A stretch of DNA of 33,657 nucleotides from a virus. The notes under the pieces are model-generated. The model did not search any database and had not been told where the DNA came from. It worked only from the letters and a program-made list of their open reading frames with translations. Location of the stretch: positions 1-33,657 of IMG/VR virus record IMGVR_UViG_3300036859_000782. One strand, given 5' to 3'. This document shows, one piece after another, positions 6,678-14,029 of this stretch; within the stretch, counting starts at the first letter, position 1; the number at the start of each line of letters is the position of its first letter. The position numbers and the translations under genes are program-made.

Positions 6678-7649
6678 GTGAAATCAACCGCAGAAAAACT
6701 GGACATCGAAGATGACGAACATGTTCTCGACTATCTCCGCGGCAAGCCTACCGAAGGCTGCAAGCAGATCGGGGAATTGCTCGTCGGAAGGGACAAGAAG
6801 CTGAAGGAAGACCTCGCGATCGCGGGCAACACCAACCTCTACACGACCGCTGTCGCGGCCATGGTGGACCAGGTGCTCAGGCCCAAGCTCGTTGCAGCCG
6901 GCGTCATAAAGGTGCTCGATCGCAAGGGCATGATCGGAGAGAGCGGTGTCAAGGTTCCTGTGAACGCCCTGCCTACTGCAGCGGCCCCGACAGAGAACAC
7001 CAACATCGCCTACGCATCCAACAACTATGGTGGTGTGACCATCACCAAGGGCTGGGTTGCTGCAGCACAGAAGATTTCCCAGGAATTGCTCACCGCATCG
7101 ATGGTGGATATCCTGAAGGACCAACTGCAGCTGCTCGGGTATGCGATCGCGAAGAAGATGGACGATGACATCGTCGCTGCGATGCAGACCGCTTCCCCGA
7201 CCAACGACTCCAACGGCAACTACATAGCCACCGGTGGCGCATCCACCAGGATCGACTATGTCAAGTTCGTTGATGCAGTCACGAAGGCCAAGACCAACAA
7301 CGCGGATCCTGACTGGTGCCTGCTTCACCCCGATGACTGGGGCGCGCTCATGAAGGACACGGTCTTCAAGACTGCCCTCCAGTTCGGGACGATCCCGCAG
7401 TCGGGCAGCGTCTTGCCGCAGACTCAGATCGCCGCCGGCCTCAAGTTCCTGGTGAGCCCCGTTGTCCCGACCGGCAACACCTACTTCGTGGACAGCACGA
7501 AGATAGGTTACCTGGCTGAGTGGTCCCCGACCATCACATACGATGGCAGGATCCCGGACCAGATAGCGTTCGAGGTCATCGCGGCCAAAGCCTACGGTGT
7601 TGGCATCGTTCAGCCGAAATCGTTCATCAGAGTGCTCATGTCCATCTGA
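6678..7649 (+). CDS. Major capsid protein, HK97 fold
   Basis: This encodes about 323 aa. After a short N-arm come the HK97-family features: TNLYTTAVAAMVDQVLRPKLVAAGVIKVL, AYASNNYGGVTITKGWVAAAQKISQELL (E-loop and spine region), the central AIAKKMDDDIVAAMQTA, WCLLHPDDWGALMKD, and the C-terminal IAFEVIAAKAYGVGIVQPKSFIRVLM (A-domain and P-domain strand). It forms the icosahedral shell. GTG 6678 is preferred because GAGGTG lies 5 nt upstream; GTG 6672 would add two residues. It follows the protease/scaffold gene by 9 nt. A T-rich terminator-like tract follows. Confidence 0.9.
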   Translation: MKSTAEKLDIEDDEHVLDYLRGKPTEGCKQIGELLVGRDKKLKEDLAIAGNTNLYTTAVAAMVDQVLRPKLVAAGVIKVLDRKGMIGESGVKVPVNALPTAAAPTENTNIAYASNNYGGVTITKGWVAAAQKISQELLTASMVDILKDQLQLLGYAIAKKMDDDIVAAMQTASPTNDSNGNYIATGGASTRIDYVKFVDAVTKAKTNNADPDWCLLHPDDWGALMKDTVFKTALQFGTIPQSGSVLPQTQIAAGLKFLVSPVVPTGNTYFVDSTKIGYLAEWSPTITYDGRIPDQIAFEVIAAKAYGVGIVQPKSFIRVLMSI

Positions 7650-7658
7650 TGGCAGAGC

Positions 7659-7683
7659 ATTCTTTTTTCCTTTTTCTTTATCC
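7659..7683 (+). terminator. T-rich tract after the capsid gene
   Basis: ATTCTTTTTTCCTTTTTCTT lies just after the capsid stop codon. Archaeal transcription commonly ends at such T-runs without a hairpin. It would leave the capsid mRNA as the most abundant product of the head operon. Confidence 0.5.
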
Positions 7684-7717
7684 AGGGCGGCCCTGAGCCG
7701 CAAAGGAGGTCAATCTT

Positions 7718-7957
7718 ATGGGAGACGTTTTCGTAACAACTGACAAGGAATGGTTCAACGCCGGCAAGTTCAGCAGGGAGACGGCCGACAAGAAGGCCAA
7801 GGTCGAGGAATACTTCGTCATCTCCAAGGGCGAGGTCAAGAAGCTTCCGGATGAACCGAGCCCAGAGATAGAGCGGGCTCTTGCAGCCGGCCACCTTCGC
7901 GAAGTCGAGGGGCCTGTCGATGGCGAGCCAAAGCCCAAGGACGGGAAGAAAAAGTAG
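7718..7957 (+). CDS. Small charged protein following the capsid gene
   Basis: This encodes 79 aa with a strong ribosome site (AAAGGAGGTC, 9 nt before ATG). It is rich in Lys and Glu (KKAKVEEYFVISKGEVKKLPDEPSPEIERALAAGHL) and has a lysine tail. No family is recognised. Position between the capsid and connector genes suggests a head-decoration or head-completion role, but nothing in the sequence proves this. The stop codon is inside an 8-bp hairpin. Confidence 0.75.
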   Translation: MGDVFVTTDKEWFNAGKFSRETADKKAKVEEYFVISKGEVKKLPDEPSPEIERALAAGHLREVEGPVDGEPKPKDGKKK

Positions 7958-7973
7958 GCAGAGAGCTGCCTAC
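7954..7973. terminator. 8-bp hairpin at stop codon
   Basis: GTAGGCAG-AGAG-CTGCCTAC is a perfect stem-loop that includes the TAG stop of the preceding gene. It may stabilise or end the transcript before the promoter at 8021. Confidence 0.5.
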
Positions 7974-8020
7974 GAGTTCGTCCGTTCCTATCTCGAGTGC
8001 TGCTGGATCATCCGACACTA

Positions 8021-8038
8021 CGAGATTGTAATAAATAT
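8021..8038 (+). promoter_or_regulatory. Late promoter repeat, copy 3
   Basis: CGAGATTGTAATAAATAT matches the late promoter consensus. The ATG at 8059 begins 21 nt after the element, so transcription would start at or next to the start codon, giving a leaderless mRNA. Confidence 0.75.
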
Positions 8039-8058
8039 CATGGCTTAGGGTTTTCACC

Positions 8059-8622
8059 ATGGCATGGTGTTCTATTTCTGATGTGAGGCGCGAGCTGAAT
8101 CTCCAGGACCAAAGCCTGACTGATGCGGAGATCACAGACTGGATTTCCACGGCGTATCACAAGATCTCCGCGGAACTGGGCCGCTTCTACATGCAGGACC
8201 AGTTCGTGATCCAGCGCAAGTATGACGGCACGACAGACAACGTCGTGAAGACCTACTTCCGGCCGCTGCTTTCCGTCGACAGTGTCTACAAGAACACCGG
8301 AGAGCCCATTTCCTCGGGCAGTTACACCGTCGATATAAACCTGGCCACGGTCACGTTCAACAGCGGGATCGTCGAGCCTGGCAATGTCATCATAGTCGAA
8401 AATACTCCCGCCATTCTCAAGACTTATGAGGCCAAGCTGACCGCCCTGCTCATCATGACCCGGACCCTCATAACCTCCCCCTCAGAAGAACAGGACGCCA
8501 TGATAGAGAGGCTCGAGGAGGAAGCGAAGGGCTTCAAGGACGTCATACTCAGCAAGCCGAACATGGGCGTCTACAAGGAGCACAACATCACCACCAACGG
8601 CCGGTATGGCGGAGGCTGGTGA
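8059..8622 (+). CDS. Head-tail connector protein (gp6-like, putative)
   Basis: This encodes 187 aa. The start CSISDVRRELNLQDQSLTDAEITDWISTAYHKISAELG resembles the helical core of gp6/gp15-type adaptor proteins, followed by a beta-rich insertion (FVIQRKYDGTTDNVVKTYFRPLLSVDSVYKN... VDINLATVTFNSG) and a C-terminal helix that ends in a Gly-rich tail. Adaptors form a ring under the portal. It is driven by its own late-promoter copy and overlaps the next gene by GTGA. Confidence 0.7.
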   Translation: MAWCSISDVRRELNLQDQSLTDAEITDWISTAYHKISAELGRFYMQDQFVIQRKYDGTTDNVVKTYFRPLLSVDSVYKNTGEPISSGSYTVDINLATVTFNSGIVEPGNVIIVENTPAILKTYEAKLTALLIMTRTLITSPSEEQDAMIERLEEEAKGFKDVILSKPNMGVYKEHNITTNGRYGGGW

Positions 8623-9143
8623 TCTTGGCCGCGGACAGCGGTGGCCCTAAGGAGCTCGAGGCCTGGATCCTGGAGAAGATCGATCGGGCCGTTCACCAGG
8701 CTGCTCTGCAGCTGCAGGCCGAGGCGGTCCAGAACCTCACCGGATCCTACACTGCAGACGGCTACAGGACGGGCAAACTGGCCGGCAGCATCGTAGTGGA
8801 GAGGCGGGGCCCGGCCCAGTATGCGGTCGGGACCAATATGCCTTATGCCATGTTCGTGGAGACCGGGACCGGTATCTACGGTGGTGACAATGCTCCCATG
8901 CCCATAGACGTCTCGTTTCCGCGGCAGCCGATCCGGGCCAAGAATGGCAAGTTTCTGCACTTCTTCTCGACCAAGGTCACCATGACAGGGAACAAAGGCC
9001 AGGCGCTCAATAATGCGAAGAAGGTCACGAGCGAAGTCTTCACCATGGAGATCAAGGGTATGAAGGGCAAGTGGTTCATGAGCAAGGCTTACATGCGCGC
9101 TCCGGAGATCCTGCGGGCCAAGCTCCAGGAGCAGTTCCGCTGA
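8619..9143 (+). CDS. HK97 gp10-like head-tail joining / tail protein
   Basis: This encodes 174 aa from GTG 8619 (TTG 8625 is an alternative with GGAGG 9 nt upstream). Residues VHQAALQLQAEAVQNLTG, YRTGKLAGSIVVERRG and YAVGTNMPYAMFVETGTGIYG are characteristic of the HK97 gp10-like family, which links connector and tail. The C-terminal part (AYMRAPEILRAKLQEQF) also fits. The gene lies in the expected order after the adaptor. Confidence 0.8.
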   Translation: MILAADSGGPKELEAWILEKIDRAVHQAALQLQAEAVQNLTGSYTADGYRTGKLAGSIVVERRGPAQYAVGTNMPYAMFVETGTGIYGGDNAPMPIDVSFPRQPIRAKNGKFLHFFSTKVTMTGNKGQALNNAKKVTSEVFTMEIKGMKGKWFMSKAYMRAPEILRAKLQEQFR

Positions 9144-9163
9144 CCGAGATTGTAATATATACG
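9144..9163 (+). promoter_or_regulatory. Late promoter repeat, copy 4
   Basis: CCGAGATTGTAATATATACG, identical to copies 1 and 5. The next start codon (9227) is 63 nt downstream, so this transcript would carry a leader of roughly 35-45 nt, the longest of the set. Confidence 0.8.
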
Positions 9164-9226
9164 GGCCTCGAAGAAGTATTGCTCGATCCGCAAGAGCGGG
9201 GAAAAAAAGACCAAGCGGGCGAGCGA

Positions 9227-9691
9227 ATGACTTCTGTGCAGGACATAAAAAAAGCGGTGATGGATTTCCTCACGGCCAATGTCACTGATCCTATTTCCGC
9301 GCGCTCCGCCCTCTCCAAGAATTGGATTTACGACGATTTCCCCCGCCCCGACATCTCTTCCTACCCGCGCATCGGAATCGAGGCTCCGGCCGCAAATCTC
9401 CCGCTCATAGGTATCGGCTTCACGAGCACGTGGGTCAATGCCATGCTGCACATCGGGGTCTTCGTGAAGCGCGGCCAGAAGCAGACCATTGCTTCTGTGA
9501 CATACCGCGATGTGGAGCTCCTTGACTACATCGCAAACCAGGTCGCCACCAAGATCATGGACAAGGCGAACCTCAGCTACTGGCAGGGGAAAGGCATCAT
9601 CAAGATCGATCCCTTGAGCGAGAATCTCATCGAGAATGACACGTTCATCGCCAAGGATCTGACCATGGTCTTCATGGCCCGGAGAGGATGA
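9227..9691 (+). CDS. Tail terminator / tail completion protein (putative)
   Basis: This encodes 154 aa. SVQDIKKAVMDFLTANVTDP, then DISSYPRIGIEAPAANLPLIGIG, VNAMLHIGVFVKRGQK and DVELLDYIANQVATKIM follow the pattern of small alpha/beta tail terminators: an N-terminal helix, 'YPRI' strand, sheet, then helix. Tail terminators cap the finished tail tube and join it to the head. The assignment depends on pattern and synteny between the gp10-like and tail tube genes. Confidence 0.6.
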   Translation: MTSVQDIKKAVMDFLTANVTDPISARSALSKNWIYDDFPRPDISSYPRIGIEAPAANLPLIGIGFTSTWVNAMLHIGVFVKRGQKQTIASVTYRDVELLDYIANQVATKIMDKANLSYWQGKGIIKIDPLSENLIENDTFIAKDLTMVFMARRG

Positions 9692-9692
9692 C

Positions 9693-9902
9693 ATGAAACT
9701 TGAACTCGCGAAAAAGCTGGAAGAGACGGAGTCGCTCTACGACTTCTTCAGGATGAAAGAGACTATCCTGGCGAACGTGGCCGAAGAGCTCAAGGAGAAG
9801 CTGGAAGGGATCCAGTCTTACGCTGACTTCTACGCCTACAAGGCGCAGATCATCAGGGACCTGCAGGGCGGGGAAACGAGGAAAACAAAACAAAAAGGGT
9901 GA
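9693..9902 (+). CDS. Small helical protein upstream of the tail tube gene
   Basis: This encodes 69 aa, almost wholly helical and charged (LAKKLEETESLYDFFRMKETILANVAEELKEKL). It starts one base after the upstream stop codon (TGACATG arrangement) and ends 5 nt before the tail tube gene. No family is recognised. Confidence 0.7.
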   Translation: MKLELAKKLEETESLYDFFRMKETILANVAEELKEKLEGIQSYADFYAYKAQIIRDLQGGETRKTKQKG

Positions 9903-9907
9903 TATGA

Positions 9908-10894
9908 GTGGCAACTGCTATTTCGGGAATTAAGTCGTATGCGATGTATGGCTGGGAGACGACCTTCGGGACCGCCTCGGCGTTGATCAACAAGGCGCTC
10001 GGGCACAAGGTGAAGATCAGCGGCCACACCAGGAACAACAACGCCGAGGTCCTTCCGCAGCTCAACAGCGTGGAAGGGACCAAGACGGTCGTGAAAGGCT
10101 TCCGCGGCAAGTTCACGATGGACTTCGTGCCAGGCAACTTCTACTGGCTCAGGTCCATCGCAGGGACCACCCCGACCGATGCCGGCGCCGGGCCCTACAC
10201 CCATACGCACGTGGACAGCGGCGCAGCCAAGCCTCCGGCGAAAGCCTGGAACTCGTTCACCATGGAGCTGGGCGACGACGTTGACACCGATATCAGGACC
10301 AAGCTCCTGGGCTGCGTGATCAAGAGCTTCAGCGCGAAGATCTCGGCCGGCGAGCTCGCGGGCATCACTGCAGAGGTCGAATACGCGAACGAGACCATCG
10401 ACGCCACCCTCACAAGCTCGCCTCCGGACGACACCTACGCGGATCCCTTCATCTACGCGCACAGCTCCTTCGAGCTGCCGGTGGGCTCCTCGATAGCGGA
10501 CGTCACCGACCTGGAGCTCCAGGTCGAGCGCATGGGGAAGCTTGAGGACGTCCTCGGGTCCAGGTTCGCGAACCAGGCCACGAGCTCCTGGCTGAAATAC
10601 ACGCTGAAGTCCACGGCCCTCTACGAGGCATACGCGAACTTCCTGACCAAGTTCATGGGAGGCGCGGCAGGCCCGGTCCTCAACCCCGCGGAAATCGCCT
10701 CCGCCAGGATCCTCCTGGACAACGGCATGGCGACGACCTCGAGCAGGAAGATGGACTTCAAGTTCGCCGGCCTCCAGATCGACGAGCACTCGGCTTCGAG
10801 ATCTGCGGAGGAGACGACCAAGGAGAATGCTACTCTGCTCGCGAGGCAGTGGACGCTGGCCCAATACACTGACAACACTGCGGTATCACCGTAG
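9908..10894 (+). CDS. Major tail tube protein (putative)
   Basis: This encodes 328 aa from GTG 9908 with GGTGAT just upstream. It starts ATAISGIKSYAMYGWETTFGTAS, typical of tail tube proteins of non-contractile tails (a 'G..YGEE.tfGt' start), with KGFRGKFTMDFVPGNFYWL and repeated beta-rich segments. It is followed by the tail chaperones and tape measure, the usual order. The protein stacks as rings to form the tail tube around the tape measure. Confidence 0.8.
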   Translation: MATAISGIKSYAMYGWETTFGTASALINKALGHKVKISGHTRNNNAEVLPQLNSVEGTKTVVKGFRGKFTMDFVPGNFYWLRSIAGTTPTDAGAGPYTHTHVDSGAAKPPAKAWNSFTMELGDDVDTDIRTKLLGCVIKSFSAKISAGELAGITAEVEYANETIDATLTSSPPDDTYADPFIYAHSSFELPVGSSIADVTDLELQVERMGKLEDVLGSRFANQATSSWLKYTLKSTALYEAYANFLTKFMGGAAGPVLNPAEIASARILLDNGMATTSSRKMDFKFAGLQIDEHSASRSAEETTKENATLLARQWTLAQYTDNTAVSP

Positions 10895-10898
10895 AGGC

Positions 10899-10919
10899 AG
10901 ACGCGGTATTTCCGCGTCT
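10899..10919. terminator. 8-bp GC-rich hairpin after the tail tube gene
   Basis: AGACGCGG-TATTT-CCGCGTCT is a perfect stem-loop 5 nt after the tail tube stop. It resembles the hairpin at 22346-22369. It may end or protect the tail tube mRNA. Confidence 0.55.
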
Positions 10920-10954
10920 TGATCTTCATCCCCAAGCGGGGGAGTTGATAGCAC

Positions 10955-11311
10955 ATGGAAGACGGAAGACAAACTGAGGAACTGGAGATCAATTGGAATG
11001 GCCAGAAGGCGAAGGTCACGGTCCAGCAGCTGCTCGATGGCGACTACCAGGATATCCTGGCGGCGAGCATGGTGACGAAAGTCAAGGATGGGCAAGTCCT
11101 GGTCGACATCGACCCTATCCGGCAACGCCAGCTGAGGATCATCAAGGGAATCGCGAAGGCACCCTTCTCTCCGGTAAATGGAGACGCCTGCAGGCAGCTC
11201 ACTGTTCCGGATGCGAACAAGATAGATGCCGCAGTCCAGCGACTTACGGGGCTCAATGAAGAGCAAAAAAAAGACTCAGAGGCCTCAAGCCAGGGTCCCG
11301 CTACGAGCTGA
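10955..11311 (+). CDS. Tail assembly chaperone, short form (gpG-like)
   Basis: This encodes 118 aa. It is the zero-frame product between tail tube and tape measure. An ordered N-terminal domain (EELEINWNGQKAKVTVQQLLDGDYQDILAAS... KVKDGQVLVDIDPIRQRQLRIIKGI) is followed by a loose tail after the A8 slip site at 11265-11272. Chaperones of this type coat the tape measure during tail assembly and are not in the finished virion. Confidence 0.8.
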   Translation: MEDGRQTEELEINWNGQKAKVTVQQLLDGDYQDILAASMVTKVKDGQVLVDIDPIRQRQLRIIKGIAKAPFSPVNGDACRQLTVPDANKIDAAVQRLTGLNEEQKKDSEASSQGPATS

Positions 11312-11469
11312 GGGATGCGGAGGACTACTTGATCTCGAGGTGGATGACATATTTCGTTCTGGGAAAACACCTCGGCTTGAAGCCTCGGGAAGTGGATCTG
11401 CTTCCCCGGAAGATGGTGGAGGTTTTCCTGATACTGGCCGAGAAGGCCGCTGGTGCCCTGGATGAGTAA
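10955..11469 (+). CDS. Tail assembly chaperone, long -1 frameshift form (gpGT-like)
   Basis: A -1 slip on the A AAA AAA heptamer at 11266-11272, followed by G, joins the gpG-like frame to a second open frame that runs from 11272 to TAA 11467-11469, giving about 171 aa. The second part reads YELRDAEDYLISRWMTYFVL then LKPREVDLLPRKMVEVFLIL, an ordered helical domain. Its end overlaps the tape-measure ATG (ATGAGTAA). The G/GT frameshift is conserved in long-tailed phages. The slippery site and frames are seen directly; use of the shift is inferred. Confidence 0.8.
11262..11273 (+). promoter_or_regulatory. -1 ribosomal frameshift site
   Basis: Zero-frame codons CAA AAA AAA GAC contain the slippery heptamer A AAA AAA followed by G. 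Slipping back one base places the ribosome on AGA CTC AGA and the downstream chaperone domain. Confidence 0.8.
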
Positions 11470-13387
11470 CGAGTTCAAGCTTGGAATCGCAGTCGATATT
11501 GCCGCAGTGCGCGGGGCCGAGAAGGTAGCCCAGACTGTCAACAAGCAGATCGAGCAGGCAACCAAGACGGGATCCGGCATCCAGGCGGCCACCAAGAACG
11601 TCCAGGGCCTCGACCGCCAGCTGCAGAACATGTCCAGGTCGCTCGGGGGCATCGGCAAGCTTCTTAACCTCGGATCCTTCAACCAGCTCGGGTCCCAGCT
11701 CAAGGGCATGGGCCAGGGGGCCGAAGAGCTCGGCGGCCAGCTCGCGCAGTCAGGCCTTTTGGGAGGCGGGAAAGCTGCAGGGGGAGCAGCTGCAGGAGGA
11801 TCCGCGGCCGTGGCACTTGCTGCAGCCGCAGCAGCCCTCCTCGCTATCGTGGCAGTCCTCATGGCCATCAAGGCCGTGATCGAGCAGGGGATACAGTCCT
11901 CGGCTTTCGCCCAGGGCACGATTGCGGCATACCAGCGCACGACCAATCTCATCCTCCGGCCGATAGGCGATGTCATCGGCGGCGTCTTCTACTCGCTCAT
12001 CAGGATCCTGATGCCGCTCGTCCGGATCTGGCTCATGATGTGGATGCCCTTCCAGAAGCAGATGATGGAGGGCATCAAGCAGGTCTTCGAGGCCACGGAC
12101 GATCCCATGCAGCAGATGGCGGGGACCAACCGGGTGCTCATGACCACCATGGCGAACTTCTGGACCATAGCCCAGGCAGTGGTCGTTTCCACGCTCGTCA
12201 AGGCCCTGGTCGATAACGCGGTCAAGGTCGCCCAGGTGATCGTGGTCGTGATCGGCGGCGGGATAGTGGCCCTGCTGCGGGCCCTGGCATTCCTCATCTC
12301 ACTGTTCCCCGGTGGCGGACAGGGGGCTGCAGCAGTAAATGCCATGGCAGACTCAGTCGGCACGTTCGCCGCTGAGCTCGTGGGCGGCCTCGAGGTGGTG
12401 AACCAGGCAGTGCAGATTTCCGCGGACCTCTACCTCCGTGGCCTGATAGAGAAGATGATCAGCACGAATGCCCAGGCGGTAGAGCTCACGGCCTCGCTTT
12501 CCAACTGGAACACGCTGCTCTCCGGGATCGCCTCCTTCTTCGACAAGGATTTCGGGACCAAGGTAGGTGCTGCTCTTGACCAGGTCACCACGGATGCCGA
12601 TAGCCTGCGGGCAAGTCTCGCAGGCCTTGATTTCTCGCAGATCGACTTCACCAAGCTCGAGACCGCGTTCGGTGACATGCTCGGGAGGATGCAGAAGGCG
12701 GTGGAGGGCGCGGCTCCGACTACTTCCATAGTGGAGAGCATCGGTGGACTGGCCAAGCCCGAAAAGACATCCAAGGACTTCTTCGATTTCACCGAGCCGT
12801 ATTACCCATCGGAGGCCATGAGCGCCGAGGACTTCATGAAGTCCTCTCAGGTGAGCTTCGAGAACCTGAAGCTGGAACCGCTCGAGAATGCCAAGCTCTC
12901 GATTCAGAGCACTGTCGACCTCATCAACAGCGGCTTCCAAGCAGTCCAGTTTGACACGGGCACCATGGTAGGTCTCACCTCGCAGAAGTGGAAGGGTGAG
13001 CTCATGCAGCCCATGCAGACCACGATGGGGGCTACTGCGACTTACATCAAGGGCAAGGTGGATGAGATAAGCAAGCTCCTGTCGCAGGCGAAGAAGGACG
13101 CGGCCAAGATCAGCAGCATGGCTTCCGACTCCAAGTCATCGAAGAAGGTCAGCGACGCGATCATAAGCCCGGGCGGCGGTGTGATCACCACGGATCCGGC
13201 CGACTACCTTATTGCGACTAAGACGCCAGGCGCCCTCTTCTCAGGAGGCAGCCGCGGAAAAGGAGTGCAGATCGATCAGATCAACATCACCGTCCAGGGC
13301 CAGCCCAGCACGAAGGAGCTCGTCCGGGAGATCGGCAAGCAGCTGCAGTCTGAGCTCCGCTCGAGGCTCAGCTACGGGGTGGGCTAA
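11462..13387 (+). CDS. Tail tape measure protein
   Basis: This encodes 641 aa, the longest gene of the tail-tube section. N-terminal coiled coil (VNKQIEQATKTGSGIQAATKNVQGLDRQL) gives way to a Gly/Ala-rich hydrophobic segment (about residues 105-145) and further membrane-like helices (about 165-200 and 235-295), then a Ser/Lys-rich tail and EIGKQLQSELRSRLSYGVG. Tape measure proteins set tail length (roughly 1.5 angstrom per residue, so a tail near 100 nm) and may enter the host membrane at infection. The start ATG overlaps the end of the frameshifted chaperone. Confidence 0.9.
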   Translation: MSNEFKLGIAVDIAAVRGAEKVAQTVNKQIEQATKTGSGIQAATKNVQGLDRQLQNMSRSLGGIGKLLNLGSFNQLGSQLKGMGQGAEELGGQLAQSGLLGGGKAAGGAAAGGSAAVALAAAAAALLAIVAVLMAIKAVIEQGIQSSAFAQGTIAAYQRTTNLILRPIGDVIGGVFYSLIRILMPLVRIWLMMWMPFQKQMMEGIKQVFEATDDPMQQMAGTNRVLMTTMANFWTIAQAVVVSTLVKALVDNAVKVAQVIVVVIGGGIVALLRALAFLISLFPGGGQGAAAVNAMADSVGTFAAELVGGLEVVNQAVQISADLYLRGLIEKMISTNAQAVELTASLSNWNTLLSGIASFFDKDFGTKVGAALDQVTTDADSLRASLAGLDFSQIDFTKLETAFGDMLGRMQKAVEGAAPTTSIVESIGGLAKPEKTSKDFFDFTEPYYPSEAMSAEDFMKSSQVSFENLKLEPLENAKLSIQSTVDLINSGFQAVQFDTGTMVGLTSQKWKGELMQPMQTTMGATATYIKGKVDEISKLLSQAKKDAAKISSMASDSKSSKKVSDAIISPGGGVITTDPADYLIATKTPGALFSGGSRGKGVQIDQINITVQGQPSTKELVREIGKQLQSELRSRLSYGVG

Positions 13388-13388
13388 G

Positions 13389-13655
13389 ATGGACGAACTG
13401 AAGGATCTCATTCGCGTGCAGAAGGATGCACTGGACGAGCTCAAAGCGATCCGGAAGGTGCTCGAGGAGATCAAGAAGACGCAGTCCAAGCACTGGGATC
13501 TCTACCAGCGCGAGATCAAGGCCAAGGAGAAAGTCTATGGCCGCATCATCGAGATCGAGCGGAACGTGTTCAGCCTCAAGACTTCTCTTACAGTGAAAAA
13601 ACCAGGCCTGGGAACCAGGCTGTGGACGAAGGTGAAATCATGGCTTGGACGCTGA
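13389..13655 (+). CDS. Small coiled-coil tail-region protein
   Basis: This encodes 88 aa; heptad-like helices (LKDLIRVQKDALDELKAIRKVLEEI) cover most of the length and a basic amphipathic end (GTRLWTKVKSWLGR) could touch a membrane. It starts 1 nt after the tape-measure stop and overlaps the next gene by 16 nt. No family recognised. Confidence 0.7.
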   Translation: MDELKDLIRVQKDALDELKAIRKVLEEIKKTQSKHWDLYQREIKAKEKVYGRIIEIERNVFSLKTSLTVKKPGLGTRLWTKVKSWLGR

Positions 13656-14029
13656 ACTCGAAGGATCTGGGGAACATACAGAAGGAGAACCACAGGAAGA
13701 TCGCGAACCTGCAGATCTTCCCGCTGCCGCAGCAGGACTCTGATGCAACGGAGGTGACGGACTTCTCCGGGCCGCAGAGGGAGATCACTATCGAGGGGAA
13801 GCTCACCGGCACTGATACGGCCACGCTCCAGACCGCTATCAGGAACTTCGACAAGATCAGCGGGACCGGGACACCCATCATCACCGGCACACAGAACTCA
13901 TCGGTCGTCTTCAGCTCCGAGGTCTTCGGCAATTTCAATGTGAAGGTGGATGAGCTTGACTGGGACTATGACACGGAGAAAGGGCCCTTGGTGGTAGCCT
14001 ATACGATGAGGATGGTGCAGAGCTCTTGA
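13640..14029 (+). CDS. Distal tail-like protein (putative)
   Basis: This encodes 129 aa. The start follows AAGGTGAAATC. The sequence is beta-rich: TDFSGPQREITIEGKLTGTDTATLQTAIRNFDKISGTGTPI and VFSSEVFGNFNVKVDELDWDYDTEKGPLVVAYTMRM. Position after the tape measure and before a hub-like protein matches Dit-type distal tail proteins, which form the ring that the fibres attach to. The family call is an inference. Confidence 0.6.
   Translation: MAWTLNSKDLGNIQKENHRKIANLQIFPLPQQDSDATEVTDFSGPQREITIEGKLTGTDTATLQTAIRNFDKISGTGTPIITGTQNSSVVFSSEVFGNFNVKVDELDWDYDTEKGPLVVAYTMRMVQSS

Noticed and set aside
11226-11465. Separate 79-aa plus-strand gene
   Set aside because: It lies in a third frame; the -1 frame from the slippery site gives a far more protein-like domain.
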